Shown one piece after another: positions 44,134 to 56,409 of a stretch of 64,000 bases of DNA. Under the pieces are notes generated by a model. It saw only the letters and a list, made by a program, of their open reading frames with translations, ran no database searches and was not told the DNA's origin. Source of the DNA: Xylaria sp. FL1777 (taxonomy: Eukaryota > Ascomycota > Sordariomycetes > Xylariales > Xylariaceae); contig MU400507.1 in NCBI GenBank assembly GCA_022578965.1, positions 744,001 to 808,000 on the forward strand, written 5' to 3'. The translations under genes and the position numbers were made by a program. Positions within the stretch are counted from its first letter, which is position 1, and each line of letters starts with the position of its first letter.

Positions 44134-47057
44134 TCACTGCTCTTCTGTGTGCCCGTGAACCTCCACCAAGTACCTGTTGAAGTCACCCGCTACCTCTATA
44201 GAGTCCTTGATACGATCCCAGTCTAGCGTCTCCTGCTCGAACAAGGCGAGCTGGCGGGCGGTGGTCAGCGCGTTGCGGATCTGCCGGCCGTTCATCTCGT
44301 AGCTGGACAGTTTGTCCATGTGGGCGACGATATCGTTTATATTAATGTTCTCGTCGTCGGCGTTTAGGATATCGAGGAAATTGCGCCAGATCTTGCGGCG
44401 GCTCGGGGCGTCGAGGGTTGGGTAGTGCAGCGCGAGTTGGATGCGAGACTTGAAGGCCTTGTCGAAGGTGCCGACGCGGTTGGATGTCAGGATCAGAATG
44501 CCATCATAATGCTCAAGGGCACGGAGAAACGCTGCATAAGTGTCAGTAGGTGCCTGCAAGGCTCGAGACTACCGATAACTTTACTTGATACTAGATTATT
44601 GCCTTCGAGGTCTAGCAAGGATCTTTCCTCCAGGAAGAAGTCGGCTTCGTCTAGTAAGAGAACTAGGAGGGAGTCAACATTATGCGAACGTAGGGAACAA
44701 GTAAACCTGGCACATACCGCAATTCCATTTCCTTACATAGTGGAGAGCCGCGTGGAGGTTCTTGTAGATGGCCTCGGGACTAGTTCCAATGTCACCACAA
44801 GTGACGCTGAAGAGGGGCATCTCTGCCAACTCTGCCACGCTATTTTCATACGTCAGATACGCCTAGTTCGCTATGACCATATCCCTTACCTTTCTGTTTG
44901 ATGGTTAGCCCCTGCTTCGAACTCGCTTCAGAGAATCCAGAACTTACCTGCTGTCAGCGTCTTCCCCGTACCCGGTCCGCCGTGCAGAAGCATAGAGAGC
45001 CCACTGCCCTTTCCTGCAATGATATCGTCCCGTTTCCTGTTTAAGCCGGTCTGAACCCCGGAGTTTTCCGGCGTCGGTTTGCGTACCATCACCAATGCTT
45101 TAATCAGATTCTTGGTCCGCTTTGGAAGCACAAGCCTGTCAAACGCGGCTTTGTTCCAGTTTACGGGCTGAATTTGGGCAACCAGCAATTGTACTATGGT
45201 TTGTTAGTTGCACCCAGTATGTTATATCATAAACGAGTGAGAAGCCTCACCGCACTTCTTTTCCTTCATAGAGAAGCCATGGATGTCTGGAGGGAACAGC
45301 ATCATCTCATTCGGATGCAACGAGGAGCGGTTGGAGATATCTTCTGGCCATTGGTCATAGGCCGCTCTAATTTTGCTCGAAGAATTAGAAGCTTTGGACT
45401 TGTAATTCGTCTGATGATCAAGCAGGAAACGCGAATCTGAGGGCTGCTAATAGTTAGTAAGAGACTGTCCATGCTTTTCAAGTTGTACTGACATAGATGC
45501 GCTCTCCCTTGTAATCAGGTCCCTCATATGACACAAAAGACTGCTTCCGCAGGCTCAAGAATTGCTTTCCATTGTCGAGAAGCCTCTCTTTGGTTTCTTC
45601 CGTTGCAAAGCGCAGTGGATACATGGCCAGTTTATTAATGGGTACCGTACCAGATTTCGGCACATCCACTGAGACGCTTGTGTCCATTCGACGCAGCCCG
45701 TGGCCCCAGTTCCAGCAATTAAGCTGAAGTCGGGATCCTTCCTCTGGGAATCGTCTCAAGACGTAGGCGATCTCTAGGGGATCTTTCAATGTTACAAGGA
45801 CATCGTTGGGGTAGAAAAGCCATGATAGGGTATCATGGGAAACTAATCGCTGCGAAAAGAGGTGATCGCATTTGGTGTACATATTACTGGGATTTCCCAT
45901 AATGTACGAATTCAGGGCCCTTATTGCACTTCCTTCCGTAGCCGTGGCTGCCTCTTCGCTGAGCTCCTTACGGTGATGGTAGAGGAATCGATCGGAATAC
46001 TCAAAATCTGTGAATGATAGAGCCGGAGAAAGGGTGCTGGCATCGAGTTCGTTTCCCTCGAGCCCGTATGCATCCTGGTCGGGGGCGAATTTAGACCTTC
46101 GTTGGATGATGGCGTGTAGATCTCCGGACAGAATATCAAAAATCTCCCGGTAGTACCCCGTCTCTGGTGAGGACCCATACGGGGAAGACGGGGAAGATGG
46201 GATGCCGTTCTCACAGTAGTACTCACGATAGATAATGAAAGCAGCTTCCTTGTGACCATGCAGGAAATTCCCCAGATCAGGCACTAGAGTATTGCCCGCG
46301 AGATGAACGCTTGCTATCCTAAGCCGTCGAGGCTCGTCCAGGTATGTCCTAAGATGGCAGGATCCGTGACCAACAGAGCAGAAAACTCTGTAAAGAATAC
46401 AGTAGCTAGACGCAGCTGGCTGGCTCGTGTTTGATTCCGTGTTGGGATTTGTATCCCCTTCGACGCTTTCGTCGTGTTGTCCTTGAAGTGTGTTGGGTGA
46501 ATTAACACGAGTGTTAGATTTTGAGCTTCTAGTTTGGTTTTGTTCTGCACTAGAAGGGTTCTGGATGAATACGTCAGCTCGGAACCGTAGCACGGCATTT
46601 CCTGAGGAACTCTTGGTCGCAGATAGTATACCTTTTCGATGTCTTGGCCTTCATTCCTTCCGCCGTCGTCGCTGTCGTGTTCAGAGTTGGAATTGACCTC
46701 CTCTAACTTAGCACGCTTTCGCTTCCTGCTCTCTCCGGCTTGTGCAAACTCCCTAACGGGATTGCCAGAAGGTTTCAGCACTGTATCTCGTTCTTGACGC
46801 TTCATCATGAGCTTCTTGTTCTGCTGCTCCAGACGCATAAGTTGCATCTGATAATCTTGCAAAGCGAGGTTTGATTTAGATTTGGCCAACGAGGCTGGCA
46901 GGCCGACAACGTCGAACTTTTTACCCGTGAGCAATTTGATGTCGGATTCTTCTTGCGCGGAATTGCCAGCGGCTCTATCCTGGGAGATGGTGTATTCGAC
47001 TTGATCTGACGCTTCTTTCTGATGCTGATCTTGGTGCGAAATGGAAGATTGGGCCAA
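44134..47057 (-). CDS. AAA+ ATPase, fungal DUF7025-type large protein
   Basis: This is a predicted AAA+ ATPase of unknown substrate. Minus-strand exons read from the sequence are 46632 to about 47057, 45493-46560, 45251-45446, 44948-45193, 44890-44893 (4 nt), 44718-44839, 44585-44662 and 44134-44531. The N-terminus has a Lys/Arg nuclear-signal-like KRKRAK. The middle exon (for example HGHKEAAFIIYREYYCENG) resembles the DUF7025 region that precedes the ATPase in these proteins. The ATPase has Walker A GGPGTGKTLTAES, Walker B VLLLDEADFFLEE, and sensor ILILTSNRVGTFDKAFKSRI. The 5' end is unresolved: no ATG is in frame at 47057, and one or two upstream exons, perhaps starting with the ATG at 47313, are likely. 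Junctions from TAT|QPSDSRF onward are well supported. Confidence 0.8.
44890..44893 (-). other. 4-nt micro-exon (AAAG) in the AAA+ gene
   Basis: CTGACAGCAG|GTAAGT opens a 54-bp intron ending CTAACC...AAACAG. AAAG follows, and then GTAAGG opens a 50-bp intron ending AAAATAG. Only inclusion of AAAG gives the conserved TLTA-ES-VAEL sequence after Walker A. Skipping it shifts the frame, and retaining either intron adds stops. Confidence 0.8.
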
Positions 47058-47579
47058 GGGCAGAGCTATGCTTAGACCACCATTGCATAAACATCTAGGT
47101 AGCTATACAATTGATATGAAGAGCACCTGAGTCCCGTCCAGCTCCGCTTTCCTGTGAAAGGTTGCGGTTAGGAGCAGCCTGATGTACGGGGTTTACCTTA
47201 TTCCGTCTGACACGGGCACGCCGTAATGCATCCTTGGTTGCCTACAGCATCCCAGCATAATTACAGTTCTATGGTTCGTTGTACTGTAGTGGGCTATGTC
47301 GTGCCACCGACATTCTTGGGCGCCACTGAAGCCGGTGTATGCAAGTGATGTGCCCGGTACATAGCTATTGGCAATCTAGCGGCGTGGCCGCGGCCTTTAG
47401 AGTTTCGAAAACAATATCCCGGCGAGACATCGTTTCAATGTCTTCAAATCTATGGACCTCGATAACTATCATCCCAAGACCCGAACTACCATATTGGGGG
47501 GGTTCGGAGGGGACAGTCCAGTAGAGTCGGATTTTAAACCCCGGTGTCGATCATCCGTTAACAAAACTTTAGTCGCGCA

Positions 47580-49154
47580 GATTCCATCGCTCGGGATGCT
47601 TTCGAATCCGCTAAAGCTGCTGTCTTAACAAAGAGCTTCCAGCGAAAGATGGCGCAGACATCTTGTCGGGTCGATATGCCTCGATGCGAGACTTCATTGC
47701 GACGATTCTTGAAGCCCGATCCAAATACGAATCTCGACCGAACAGCAAAGCCTATATATGGCCTGAGAAGTTCTCGGGCAGAGTCACATACTAGGGTGCG
47801 ACGCTAGACGTACTCGTCCAGCACCATCCTGAATATGTATCTCTCACTTGAAGCGCTTATAAGTTTCTCTTCCACGCCGTGTTGAATCACGAAGAGCCAG
47901 TTAAAAGTTTGGCGAAGGCGTGCTCCCGCATAGCGGAGAGTCTCCCTCGTGGCGACCCGAGTCTCATCCTCTATCCCACCTCGGCCATTGCGGGAAGCCG
48001 TCGCAAACTTATACGCCGTTCTAAGGAAGTTCCTTCTCCGAGCGCTCCGCTGGTACCGACACGGCAGGGTTATGCATGTGCTCTCTTCAATCGCGAATCC
48101 CTGGGGTCTGGAATTCGAGCAGGAGCTCGACGACGTGGAACGGCAAGCGAGGGCTGTTGACGAGTTGGCTCAGAGTGCTTCGCGAGCAGAGCTCAGAGAA
48201 GCGCACTTTCAAATCCACGAGATTCGTTGTGAGTTACAAGCAATGACCAAAATAGTTGAGGATGGATTTCAAAGAATGACACAATTTGCCCTGGCCCCTG
48301 GGTGAGTCTGTAGTAAGTCCACCCCTGATTTTCGACACTGCTGACGTCTTGTTTCAAGAGAACCAAACTCTACAATCAAAAATGTCGAACGACCTCACTT
48401 CCTCCAAGGAGATGATCCACCGCGTTCAACTTGGCCAGATTCTTAGTCTCTCCTTCTTGGAATCCTTGCCGACAAGCGGTCAATGTCTTGCATATTATAG
48501 CTCTTTCCGGCTTCGACGGCAGGACTTACGGCAACAACGTCGAATCACCGATGCAAGCGCCTTGCAAAAATGGAACGAGCAGCAAGTCTTACTTTCGTGG
48601 TGACAGAGGATAGTAGTAGGATCCATGCCAGAGACCTCACGGTTGACATTATTAGCCTCATTCGCCGTCAAGGCCTGCCAGTGTTGTGAGCCCTTCGATC
48701 TCCAGACCTACAAAGTTCGCCGCTTACCCTACTCGACATAATCCGTATGCTACTATACCAAGCTCTCCAGATCAATCCAGCGGCTCTCACCCAAGCCCAT
48801 GCTATCATAGTGGCACACCTGCAAGAGGCGTCTACTCACGAAGATTGGCTACTACTTTTTCAGCGTGCTATCCAGGGGTTGCCGACCGTATTCACAGTCT
48901 TCGATTCGGGTCTCGTGGACCATGTCACTGGTAGAGACAGGTCGCTTGCTACCAAGTTCTTCATGGATTTGGCCAAGTTTCTCGGACTCGCAAGAGCAAA
49001 ATTGATTGTGTCATCATTCAATTTCGATGCTAGGCATGCCGAACAGAATTTAGGGCTAAATGTAGCGGCCGTACTCAACATACCGGCGTACAGAAGTAGT
49101 CAGCCAGCTCTCAAGCGGCTGAAAGCTCGCGCAGCTAGGCGGAGGCGCAGATGA
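47580..49154 (+). pseudogene. Ruined DUF7708-type (fungal STAND-associated) gene
   Basis: Conserved segments of this family appear in the right order but in shifting frames: SIARDAFESAKAAVLTK, RYASMRDFIATILEARSKYE, VQHHPEYVSL, KFLFHAVLNHEEPVKSLAKA, REAVANLYAVLRKFLLRALRWY, DELAQSASRAELREAHFQIHE, DGFQRMTQ, then LTVDIISLIRRQGLPVL and QALQINPAALTQ. I count at least three frameshifts (near 47635, 47975 and 48585) and at least three in-frame stops. One stop follows VTY, and TGA replaces Trp after EYVSL and after GLPVL. One plausible intron remains (48302 to about 48358). The last 135 codons are still open. Members of this family are often N-terminal parts of NACHT/ankyrin proteins implicated in fungal self/non-self recognition, but no such domain is visible here. 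The gene lies divergent from the AAA+ gene. Confidence 0.75.
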
Positions 49155-50027
49155 ATATGAGGGAAGAAACCATTCGCCGCGGAAACAGTTCAGGTATGTC
49201 GGATTATCTGAATTCTAATAATGTATGCAGGTATATGAAGGGTAGAGCAGAGGAGATAGCCGTACAATCAATCAGTCCGTCACAGATCTTAGTGACGTCG
49301 TACTAGCAAGAGTGTCTCTTGACACTTTGGATTTTGGGGCACAAAGAATTGTTTTGTTGACTTGGAGATCAAGTAACTGATACTCAAAGCTTTAGATCGA
49401 GTGACCAAGTGGGTCTTAAAACGAAGCCTCTAATTAAAAGATGCTGCGAGTCACGTGTTGTAAATAAAGGAGTCAGAAACCGGCATACTTGACATTGACA
49501 CGAGAATCTCAAGCACGAACTGCACTTCAAGCGACTGCAAGGCTAGTTTAGTTTCGTTGTCGAATTTGACTTATAAAAGCTTGTGAATCGGCATGTGCTA
49601 AATCCATGTATTTTGCTTCAAACCGCTCCATTCCCTGCATTAGGGTTTAATTGTACCCTTCTAAAATTAATTATATTCATGTTTTCTGACGTTGAACAAT
49701 TTTTAGAATTCTTGTATTTCGGTATACATTGATATGTAGCTTCTTTCATTCCAAGCAATCAGAGGGGTCCAGGGTATGGTTAGACTTGGGTGGCATGTAC
49801 AAGCTGGCATGGCAATACAGATTAGGCAGATAAAACCAGCTAGGAACTTTGACTCCATTTGAAACTAGTGGTCCTCATGGCGAGAGAATATAAAAGATAG
49901 ATTCTTCAAAGAAATGTTGTCTGTCTATCGAACTGCATTCGATATCATAAAAAATTCGATAATTCACTAGCAACTAATATAACTAACCAACTTAATAACC
50001 CAGTATAACTCCAAAGTGAGATCAAGA
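49155..50027. other. Intergenic 3' of the GH2 gene
   Basis: This stretch of about 870 bp is AT-rich, especially 49600-49740. No gene, RNA or repeat is recognised. Confidence 0.5.
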
Positions 50028-52270
50028 CTAACTTTCCTTAGGGAGGCTGTCATAATAGCTTTTCTGCGCCGCGCCAAAGATCTTCTTCACCTCAGCAGCC
50101 GGGACCTTCTCCTTCCTATCAAACGAATACAAGCCATTGACCTCTTGTTCGATATCGGACCTGTCGGGTAGCACGAATTAGCCAAAATGCATAGAAAATG
50201 AACAGGAATACACTTAAGGGAGAACAGTAGACCTACAGCTGCGTATACACGAATCCAGTCACATGGCTGCCCTGAATAACCGCCTTTACGAGGGCTTCGA
50301 TGCGGTTCAAGAGGTCCCTGGAATCGCTCGCGGTCGTATATCCCCAGTCGCCGCCACCACCCTGGGGCTGGATTTCATCGCCTTTCGCGTTGGCAGGGGC
50401 GATGTTGACGCCGGCAAATTCAGTATTGATGACAGGGGCTCCCGGACGGTGCTTTGTCGCTGGTTCGCTGTCTCCAATAGGGCCTACGAACATGGGCCTT
50501 CCGGCCCAGTCTCGGTTGAGTGTTTTCTGGAGTGTTGCGCAGGATTCAGAAAGAGCTGGCGCATCTGAGTAGTCGTGGAATGTACTCAAGTCTGTTAGGA
50601 CGTGTTCCCAGCCGCAGTTATCGTTGACAGGCCGCGTAGGATCAAGAGACCTGCCACCATTTAGGTTAGTGTTATGGTAGCGGGAATAGGGGAGAGGTAT
50701 AGACATGCTTTGTTAGGTAGTACAGCGAGCGGAGATGATCTCGCTGTTCGACATTATCCTTGAGATTCGGGTATCCCCAGGACTCATTCACCGGGGTCCA
50801 CGTGATAATAGACGGATGGTTTATGTCGCGCTTTATGGCCTCAGTCCATTCTTGGTTCATCCGATCCTTGTACTCGGCGCTGAACTCGTAAGCATTCGCC
50901 ATTTCACCCCATACCAAGTATCCGAGCTTGTCAGCCCAGTATAAGAACACCGGATCTTCGACCTTCTGGTGCTTCCGGCAGCCGTTAAGTCCCATCTTTT
51001 TGGCAAGCAGAATATCCTCCTTCAGGCTCTCAGGACTAGGCGGAGTTAGGCCCGTCTCCGGCCAGTAGCCCTGGTCAAGGCATAATGCTTGGAAGAGTGG
51101 CTTGCCATTGAGCCGGAACGTACCGTCGCCCTTGCTCCAGTCCAGATATCGGAAACCAGTGTACGTCTTGACCTCATCTATAACCTTACCCTCCGAATTA
51201 TACAGTCGAATAATGAGATCATAGAGGGTGGGGTGATCTGGTGACCAAAGGGCCAGCCCTTTATACCAGAAATCGGGATTGTCATAAGGTGCTACGCTAG
51301 TCACAGACTGAGGTGCGCTCTTCCTTTGATCCTCACTTAACGCAAGTGGGAGCTTAACATAAGCGTAGTCCTTATCTTTGGGCAAGTTTTCCCTCTTCTT
51401 GCCGATTGAGAACCCGTTGAGGCTACCTTCAATCTCGACACTATAGGCGTGACCGGCTCTACGTCCAAGAACAGACACTTCCGCGTCAAGCACACCGCTG
51501 TAAATGTCGTTTGATTTCAGCACGGTGCCTGCGCTGCTGTTGCCTAGGCGGGTCGCCGGTACCACCTCGAGAATAACAGGCTGCCAGATGCCACTTGATG
51601 GAGTATAGAAGATACTCTCGGGCTGAGGAGCCCAGTATTGCTTCCCACGTGGCTGGCCCAGGTCATAGGGCGAGTCCTGGACGCGCAAAACTAGCTGAAG
51701 ATCGCCTTTCCCCGTGCTCTTCCAAACACTGTCTAGGGCATCCGTGATGTCAATATCAAAGGGCACGTGCCCACCTCGGTGCTTGCCGACAAGGTGCCCC
51801 GACGCCCAGAGGGTGACGTCGTAATCGACTGCACCGAACCGGACGAGCACGCGGTCGCCAGCATCGATCTCAGCCTTGGTGCGGGGGTCCGAGACCGGCC
51901 GCTCGTACCACAACACCTCGTGGGCGTCGTTTTCATGGAGACCCGAGGCCGGCGTCTGGAAGGTGAACGGCACGTTTATGGGCTTCTTGACATTCTCGCG
52001 ACTCTGGTCTTTCCGGGCCTGGAATCCCTTCGCGATGAGCTCGGGGAATGCGGCGAGCCGTTGGGCTTCCGCCTCGGCATCGGTGCTGGTGGGGGCCGAC
52101 GAGGCGCTCACGGAAACCTTATCAGGTACGCCGTTTATGTGCCACGACTCCTTCAGCCCGACGTCCTCGTCGTCGAAAAGAATCGTCCACTGGTCATTGA
52201 TGGGCTCCCATCTGTGATTCGTATGAACGAAGTCTGGTCGCGGGTAAGCGTCCTTGGACTGGTATGCCAT
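50028..52270 (-). CDS. Glycoside hydrolase family 2 protein (beta-galactosidase/mannosidase type)
   Basis: This is a predicted retaining glycosidase that removes non-reducing-end sugars. Minus-strand exons are 50709-52270, 50237-50650 and 50028-50160, giving 702 aa. The second intron (GTAGGT...CCGACAG) joins YTQL|SDIEQEVNGLYS. The first intron (58 bp) uses a GC donor (ACAAA|GCATGT), joining YYLTK|SLDPTRPVND, a conserved GH2 stretch. A GT donor 18 nt upstream would delete YYLTK. The jelly-roll N-terminal domain has VPFTFQTP and VLWYERPV; the central barrel has NGKPLFQALCLDQGYWPE. The acid/base Glu lies in TPVNESWG (about residue 496) and the nucleophile Glu in VINTEFAG (about residue 598). It has no signal peptide, so it is probably intracellular. 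Substrate specificity cannot be read. Confidence 0.9.
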
Positions 52271-53011
52271 GTTGCTGCTTGATGGGCGGATTAATTGGGT
52301 TGGGGGTTAGATAATATGGGAAACGAGAAGTGAGGGGGTTAGAAATGAAGGTTAGGTCTATCTAGACTAGGATCACATTGGACCCTGAAAAAAGAGTCCC
52401 GGTTCAGGGAATTGCTTGTCCCTGAAGATCATTGCTTCCACCACGTTGAGGCTTGCGTGTTGGGATCCAACTCGGCCCCAGAACGTGGAACGAGGGGCCA
52501 GTCTTTCTGACGTCATTTGCACGACAGGATACACTGGAAACTGGACACAAGCTGTACCCTATATAGTAGGTATTGGCAATAATATGGAGAGTTCCCATCT
52601 GCATTTCACAGAAATGCTGGCTTGATGGTTGGAAAGAGTGGAGCTAAGATCGGCGGAGGGGTAGAAGGGTTGATTAATACCGTTACTGTCCAAGTCTTGC
52701 ATTAACCAAGAAGCATAGGTAGTGTTGCTCTATTTTCGCGAGGAATAAGTTGCCAGACAAGTATTTTTAAAGCTCAAGTAGTAAACTCCGTCCTGTTTAA
52801 TGCATCGACCAATACATTAGTAGTAAGCAACAGAGTATTCCTATCTTCCTACCCCTTAGGCAATGTCATTATTGTTCCATTCATCTGCATGTGTCATCAG
52901 ACTCCCTGTCGTTGCCAATCCTGAACGCCAAAATGGGGAATAGCCATGAGCTCCTTCGTCCAATACACAACAATGACAACCTTGTCAACCCCTTTTCGTA
53001 TCCAGACCGCT
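52271..53011. other. Intergenic between GH2 and MCM4
   Basis: This is the upstream region of GH2 and the 3' region of MCM4. Short open frames at 52404-52625 on both strands are featureless. No repeat or RNA gene is seen. Confidence 0.5.
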
Positions 53012-56000
53012 TCAAGCAATGCCTGTGACACGTCTTACACTCTTCCTAGCGCCCTCTCCAGTAATCATGATAATCCCCTCCATTTCTAGTGCTCTCATTG
53101 TCTCCGCGAAATCAGATGGCTCAACTGGTATACTTGCTCCTTCGTTCAATTTTCTGCTCACCTCGCTGAATCTTACACTTTGCCCGCCGCTTGTCAGCTC
53201 ATCTAGCAAACGCAGAGTTGCATCCTTTAACTCAGCTTTGCGTTTCCGTTCGGCTGCGCTGGTGCCTTCAGTAAGGAGACTCATATCAATCCGGCCTTGT
53301 GAATCAGTTGCGGCTGTCTTCAATGCCGACTGGATGAGGCGTTCGGCTTCCAGGACATCGGCCTTGGTCACAGTCTGTGAAAGCCGCATTTTAGCATGAG
53401 CTTCAGCAAGGCGAATCATGGATTCTAGTTGACGAGTGGTGGCTGTGATGCGCTTTTCTGCCGCGCGAACATCTTGACCTAGCTTACGCATATTCACATA
53501 GGCTTCAACAAGGGCTTGCGAAGCATCCTGAGACAGTGTGGGATGTATGTGAGCGCGAGCGTATGAGATGTAGGCAGTCAAGAATTCCACAGGCTATAGT
53601 AATCGTTAGCTAGGTTCCACTACAATGAGAAGAAAAGGGGAGAGAGAAGAGGGGGAGGGGGGGAAAGAAAAAGAAACTTACGAGAATTTCGTCTTTGGAG
53701 CTGGCCGACTGTGGCTTGTCCTCCAAATACATGGACAGAAGATGTCGTGCTAATCTCCGATCGTTCGATTCATTAACACGGTCAAGTATTAGATAGACCA
53801 GATCGAATCGAGATAAAAGTGTCGGAGGTAGATCGATATTTTGAGGAACAGGAAGGTCAGGGTTGTACCGAGAACCAATTGGATTAGCTGAAGCTAATAT
53901 ACTTGTTCTTGCGTTCAACGTTGTGATAATTCCTGCCTTTGCTACCGAAACTGTCTGCTGCTCCATGACTTCATGAAGCACAGATCGCGTTGCATCCGAC
54001 ATTTTATCGAACTCATCGATACAGCAAACACCGCCATCAGACAAAACAAGGGCGCCGGACTCGAGCACCAACTGTCGGGTCTCGGGGTCCCGACTAACGT
54101 ACGCGGTCAAACCGACAGCAGAAGAGCCCTTGCCGCTCGTATACACACCGCGAGGTGCAATCTTGTGGACGTATTGTATCAGTTGGGACTTTGCGGTTGA
54201 AGGGTCACCACACAATAAAACATTGATGTCTCCACGATACTTCGGACTTCCGCCTCGTTCAAACGTCTTATTCGTCCCGCCAAACATTTGGAGGAGAATG
54301 CCCTTCTTCACATCGTCCATTTCATAGATAGAAGGGGCTAAAGAGCGGGATAGGAGCTCATAGATATCTGGCCGAGCGGCTATGGCCCTGATCTTTTCTT
54401 CTTCCTCAGGGCTTAGCTTTCGGACTTCTTCAATCTGGTTGTCTGAATCGTTGGACTCGGGCTCGAGTGTTGTAAGGTCCGCATCCAAGCGCTTCTCGTC
54501 AACTTTAGCTACGTGGACAACATCCACAAAGGTCTTGAACACGCTCTTGACTGTGCGCATGCGAGGATTGACGCGGACAGGACTGACACGATATATGCCA
54601 GTTATCCGGACACGATCACCAGCTTTGCAGAAGTCGACCAATTCGTTATAAACACATACAGACACAGAATGAGGCGTCTGTCCAGCAGGCACGGCATCTG
54701 GGGTCTCTTGCAGCTTAATGACCTGCTTATCTTCGAATTCGCATCGATTGTGCACAATTTGCATTGAGTTCTTTTGGGCGCACATTGGTCGAGGACACTC
54801 GGTGGGTTCTCGGATCTTGCCTCGGTCGAGACCAACAAGAAGTGAGTGACTGCAAACATTGCATCGGAAAAACGCCTGTCTCATGTCGGGGATGACGGGA
54901 GTGGTTCGAATCACAAGACCCTTGATACAAATGAGTTTATCCATATCAGAAGGGTTGAGATCTCGGAGGTTGATAATGTCATCCAGACCCCAAGGTCGTG
55001 TCATATAAGTCTGATCCATAACTTTCTCCTCTAGAGTTGGACCCTGTTGCACGGGCTGAGACTGCACGGGTTCTTCGCTTCTCTCTGAACTGGGAAACTG
55101 CATATCAGAACTTGGGACAGAGCTTCGTTGCGTAGCAGAAACCCCGTTACTCTGACTTCTCTGTCTTGACATCTCGGCTTGTGCGAGTTCAATCATGACA
55201 TCATGAACAGACTGGTCCATAAGGGGAACTATTTCCTGAGGATAGTGCTGGATTTGGTGCCATAATTTTCTGGTAGGCGGATAGAGCTTGAAATCACGGA
55301 TATCCACATAGAGAATCCGTTGGCCAAGAATCAACATATTCTGGAGTTCCTCCCAGTATGGTTTCGACGTTGCTGTGGGGTCTGCGTCTGTCTCTTGTGT
55401 TGTCATTCCTTCGTTCCACATGCGATATTTCTTCGTGAAGCTCCTCAGAAAATCTTTGAAGGCAGCATAGGTATCATCAATAGAGACCGTAGTACCCCAA
55501 ATGGTAGCATTATCTTGCCCACCAAGGGCATCAGCGTCCGAGGTCCCGGGGTTCAGGTTGGAGAATGTGGCCGCATCGGAATGAATTTCGCGGACGACAC
55601 GGCCGGAGTCATCGAGAATGACACGGCTGCCACCTCGAGCACCACCACTGAAAATTTCCGAGTTGATGTCGCCTCTTCGGGGTCTGGCTCGGGGAGTTCC
55701 GGCGGCGCCAACAAATAGCCCGCTACTTTCACTTCGAAGGTCGGACTGGGGGTGTAAGCCTCGACCAGGACTTGAGCTCGGCTCGTATCGAATAGGGGAA
55801 GACTCTGAAACGGGGGTCAGCGTACTTGTCTTCACGTCGCCGATGGGCTTCTATAACCTACCGCCAATCAGACCCCTGGATGCCCTTGGTGTCCGATCGC
55901 CATCAGACTCAGTCGACTGAGTATTTGTTAAATGTCGAAGAGGTGAGCTGGGCGGAGCGGCGCTGTTGTTGTTTGTGCTTTGGCTGGCGGTATTGTGCCG

Positions 56001-56210
56001 CAAAGGTGACGACGCTCCATTGTTGTTGTTGTTGCCGCCATTTGCGGGAGAAGACTGGTAGAATAAAGGGCTAGAAGCCAATTGCGACTGTCGATTATTA
56101 CGAGGCGTGGTGCCATTCTGCGATGCTGCCTGCTGTGAGCTGCGCGTATTGCGACTGGGAGTGCCCGCCTGCGAACTGCGCTGGCTACGACGTTGGGTAG
56201 GGGACGACAT
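53012..56210 (-). CDS. MCM4: DNA replication licensing factor MCM4
   Basis: This is a subunit of the MCM2-7 replicative helicase. Minus-strand exons are 55862-56210, 53682-55804 and 53012-53593, giving 1017 aa. Introns are 57 bp (GTAGGT...CTGACCC...TTTCAG) and 88 bp (GTAAGT...CTAACG...CTATAG), joining LIGG|ESSPIRYEP and KDEIL|PVEFLTAYI. The first 200 residues are Ser/Asn/Gln-rich with several SP/TP sites, like the kinase-regulated MCM4 tail. The zinc finger is CNVCSHSLL...ECPRPMC. Walker A is GDPSTAKSQL (about residue 648), Walker B is CIDEFDKM, and the arginine finger is LLSRFDLV. A C-terminal winged helix follows. An in-frame extension upstream of 56210 has no ATG. MluI-type boxes lie about 175 bp upstream. 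Confidence 0.96.
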
Positions 56211-56382
56211 GGCGGATAGTGGGAGACAGATCGTACTAGAGGAGCAGTCTTTCACTTTCACCCCAGGATAGATGTTGGTGTTGAAGTGAGAAGTCTGGGT
56301 ACAGAATAGTTACGATAACAGGTTCTGGTGGGTTGGGTGGATGGGGGGGGTTCTCTTTGGTCTAGTCGCGAGAAACTCCTTA

Positions 56383-56409
56383 ACGCGTCGTAGCGCGTCG
56401 GAAGCGCGT
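56383..56409. promoter_or_regulatory. MluI cell-cycle box cluster upstream of MCM4
   Basis: One full ACGCGT (56383-56388) and two CGCGT cores (56394-56398, 56405-56409) are spaced about 11 bp apart and lie 173-199 bp upstream of the MCM4 ATG. ACGCGT is the known binding site of the fungal MBF (Mbp1/Swi6) complex that drives G1/S genes, including replication factors. The regular spacing strengthens the call. Function here is inferred. Confidence 0.6.

Noticed and set aside
46561..46631. AAA+ protein frame change taken as a frameshift mutation
   Set aside because: GTATAC...GCTGACG...ATCCAG makes a normal 71-bp intron that restores the downstream frame.
51767..52282. 171-codon plus-strand frame
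   Set aside because: Antisense to the GH2 N-terminal domain, with no independent motifs.
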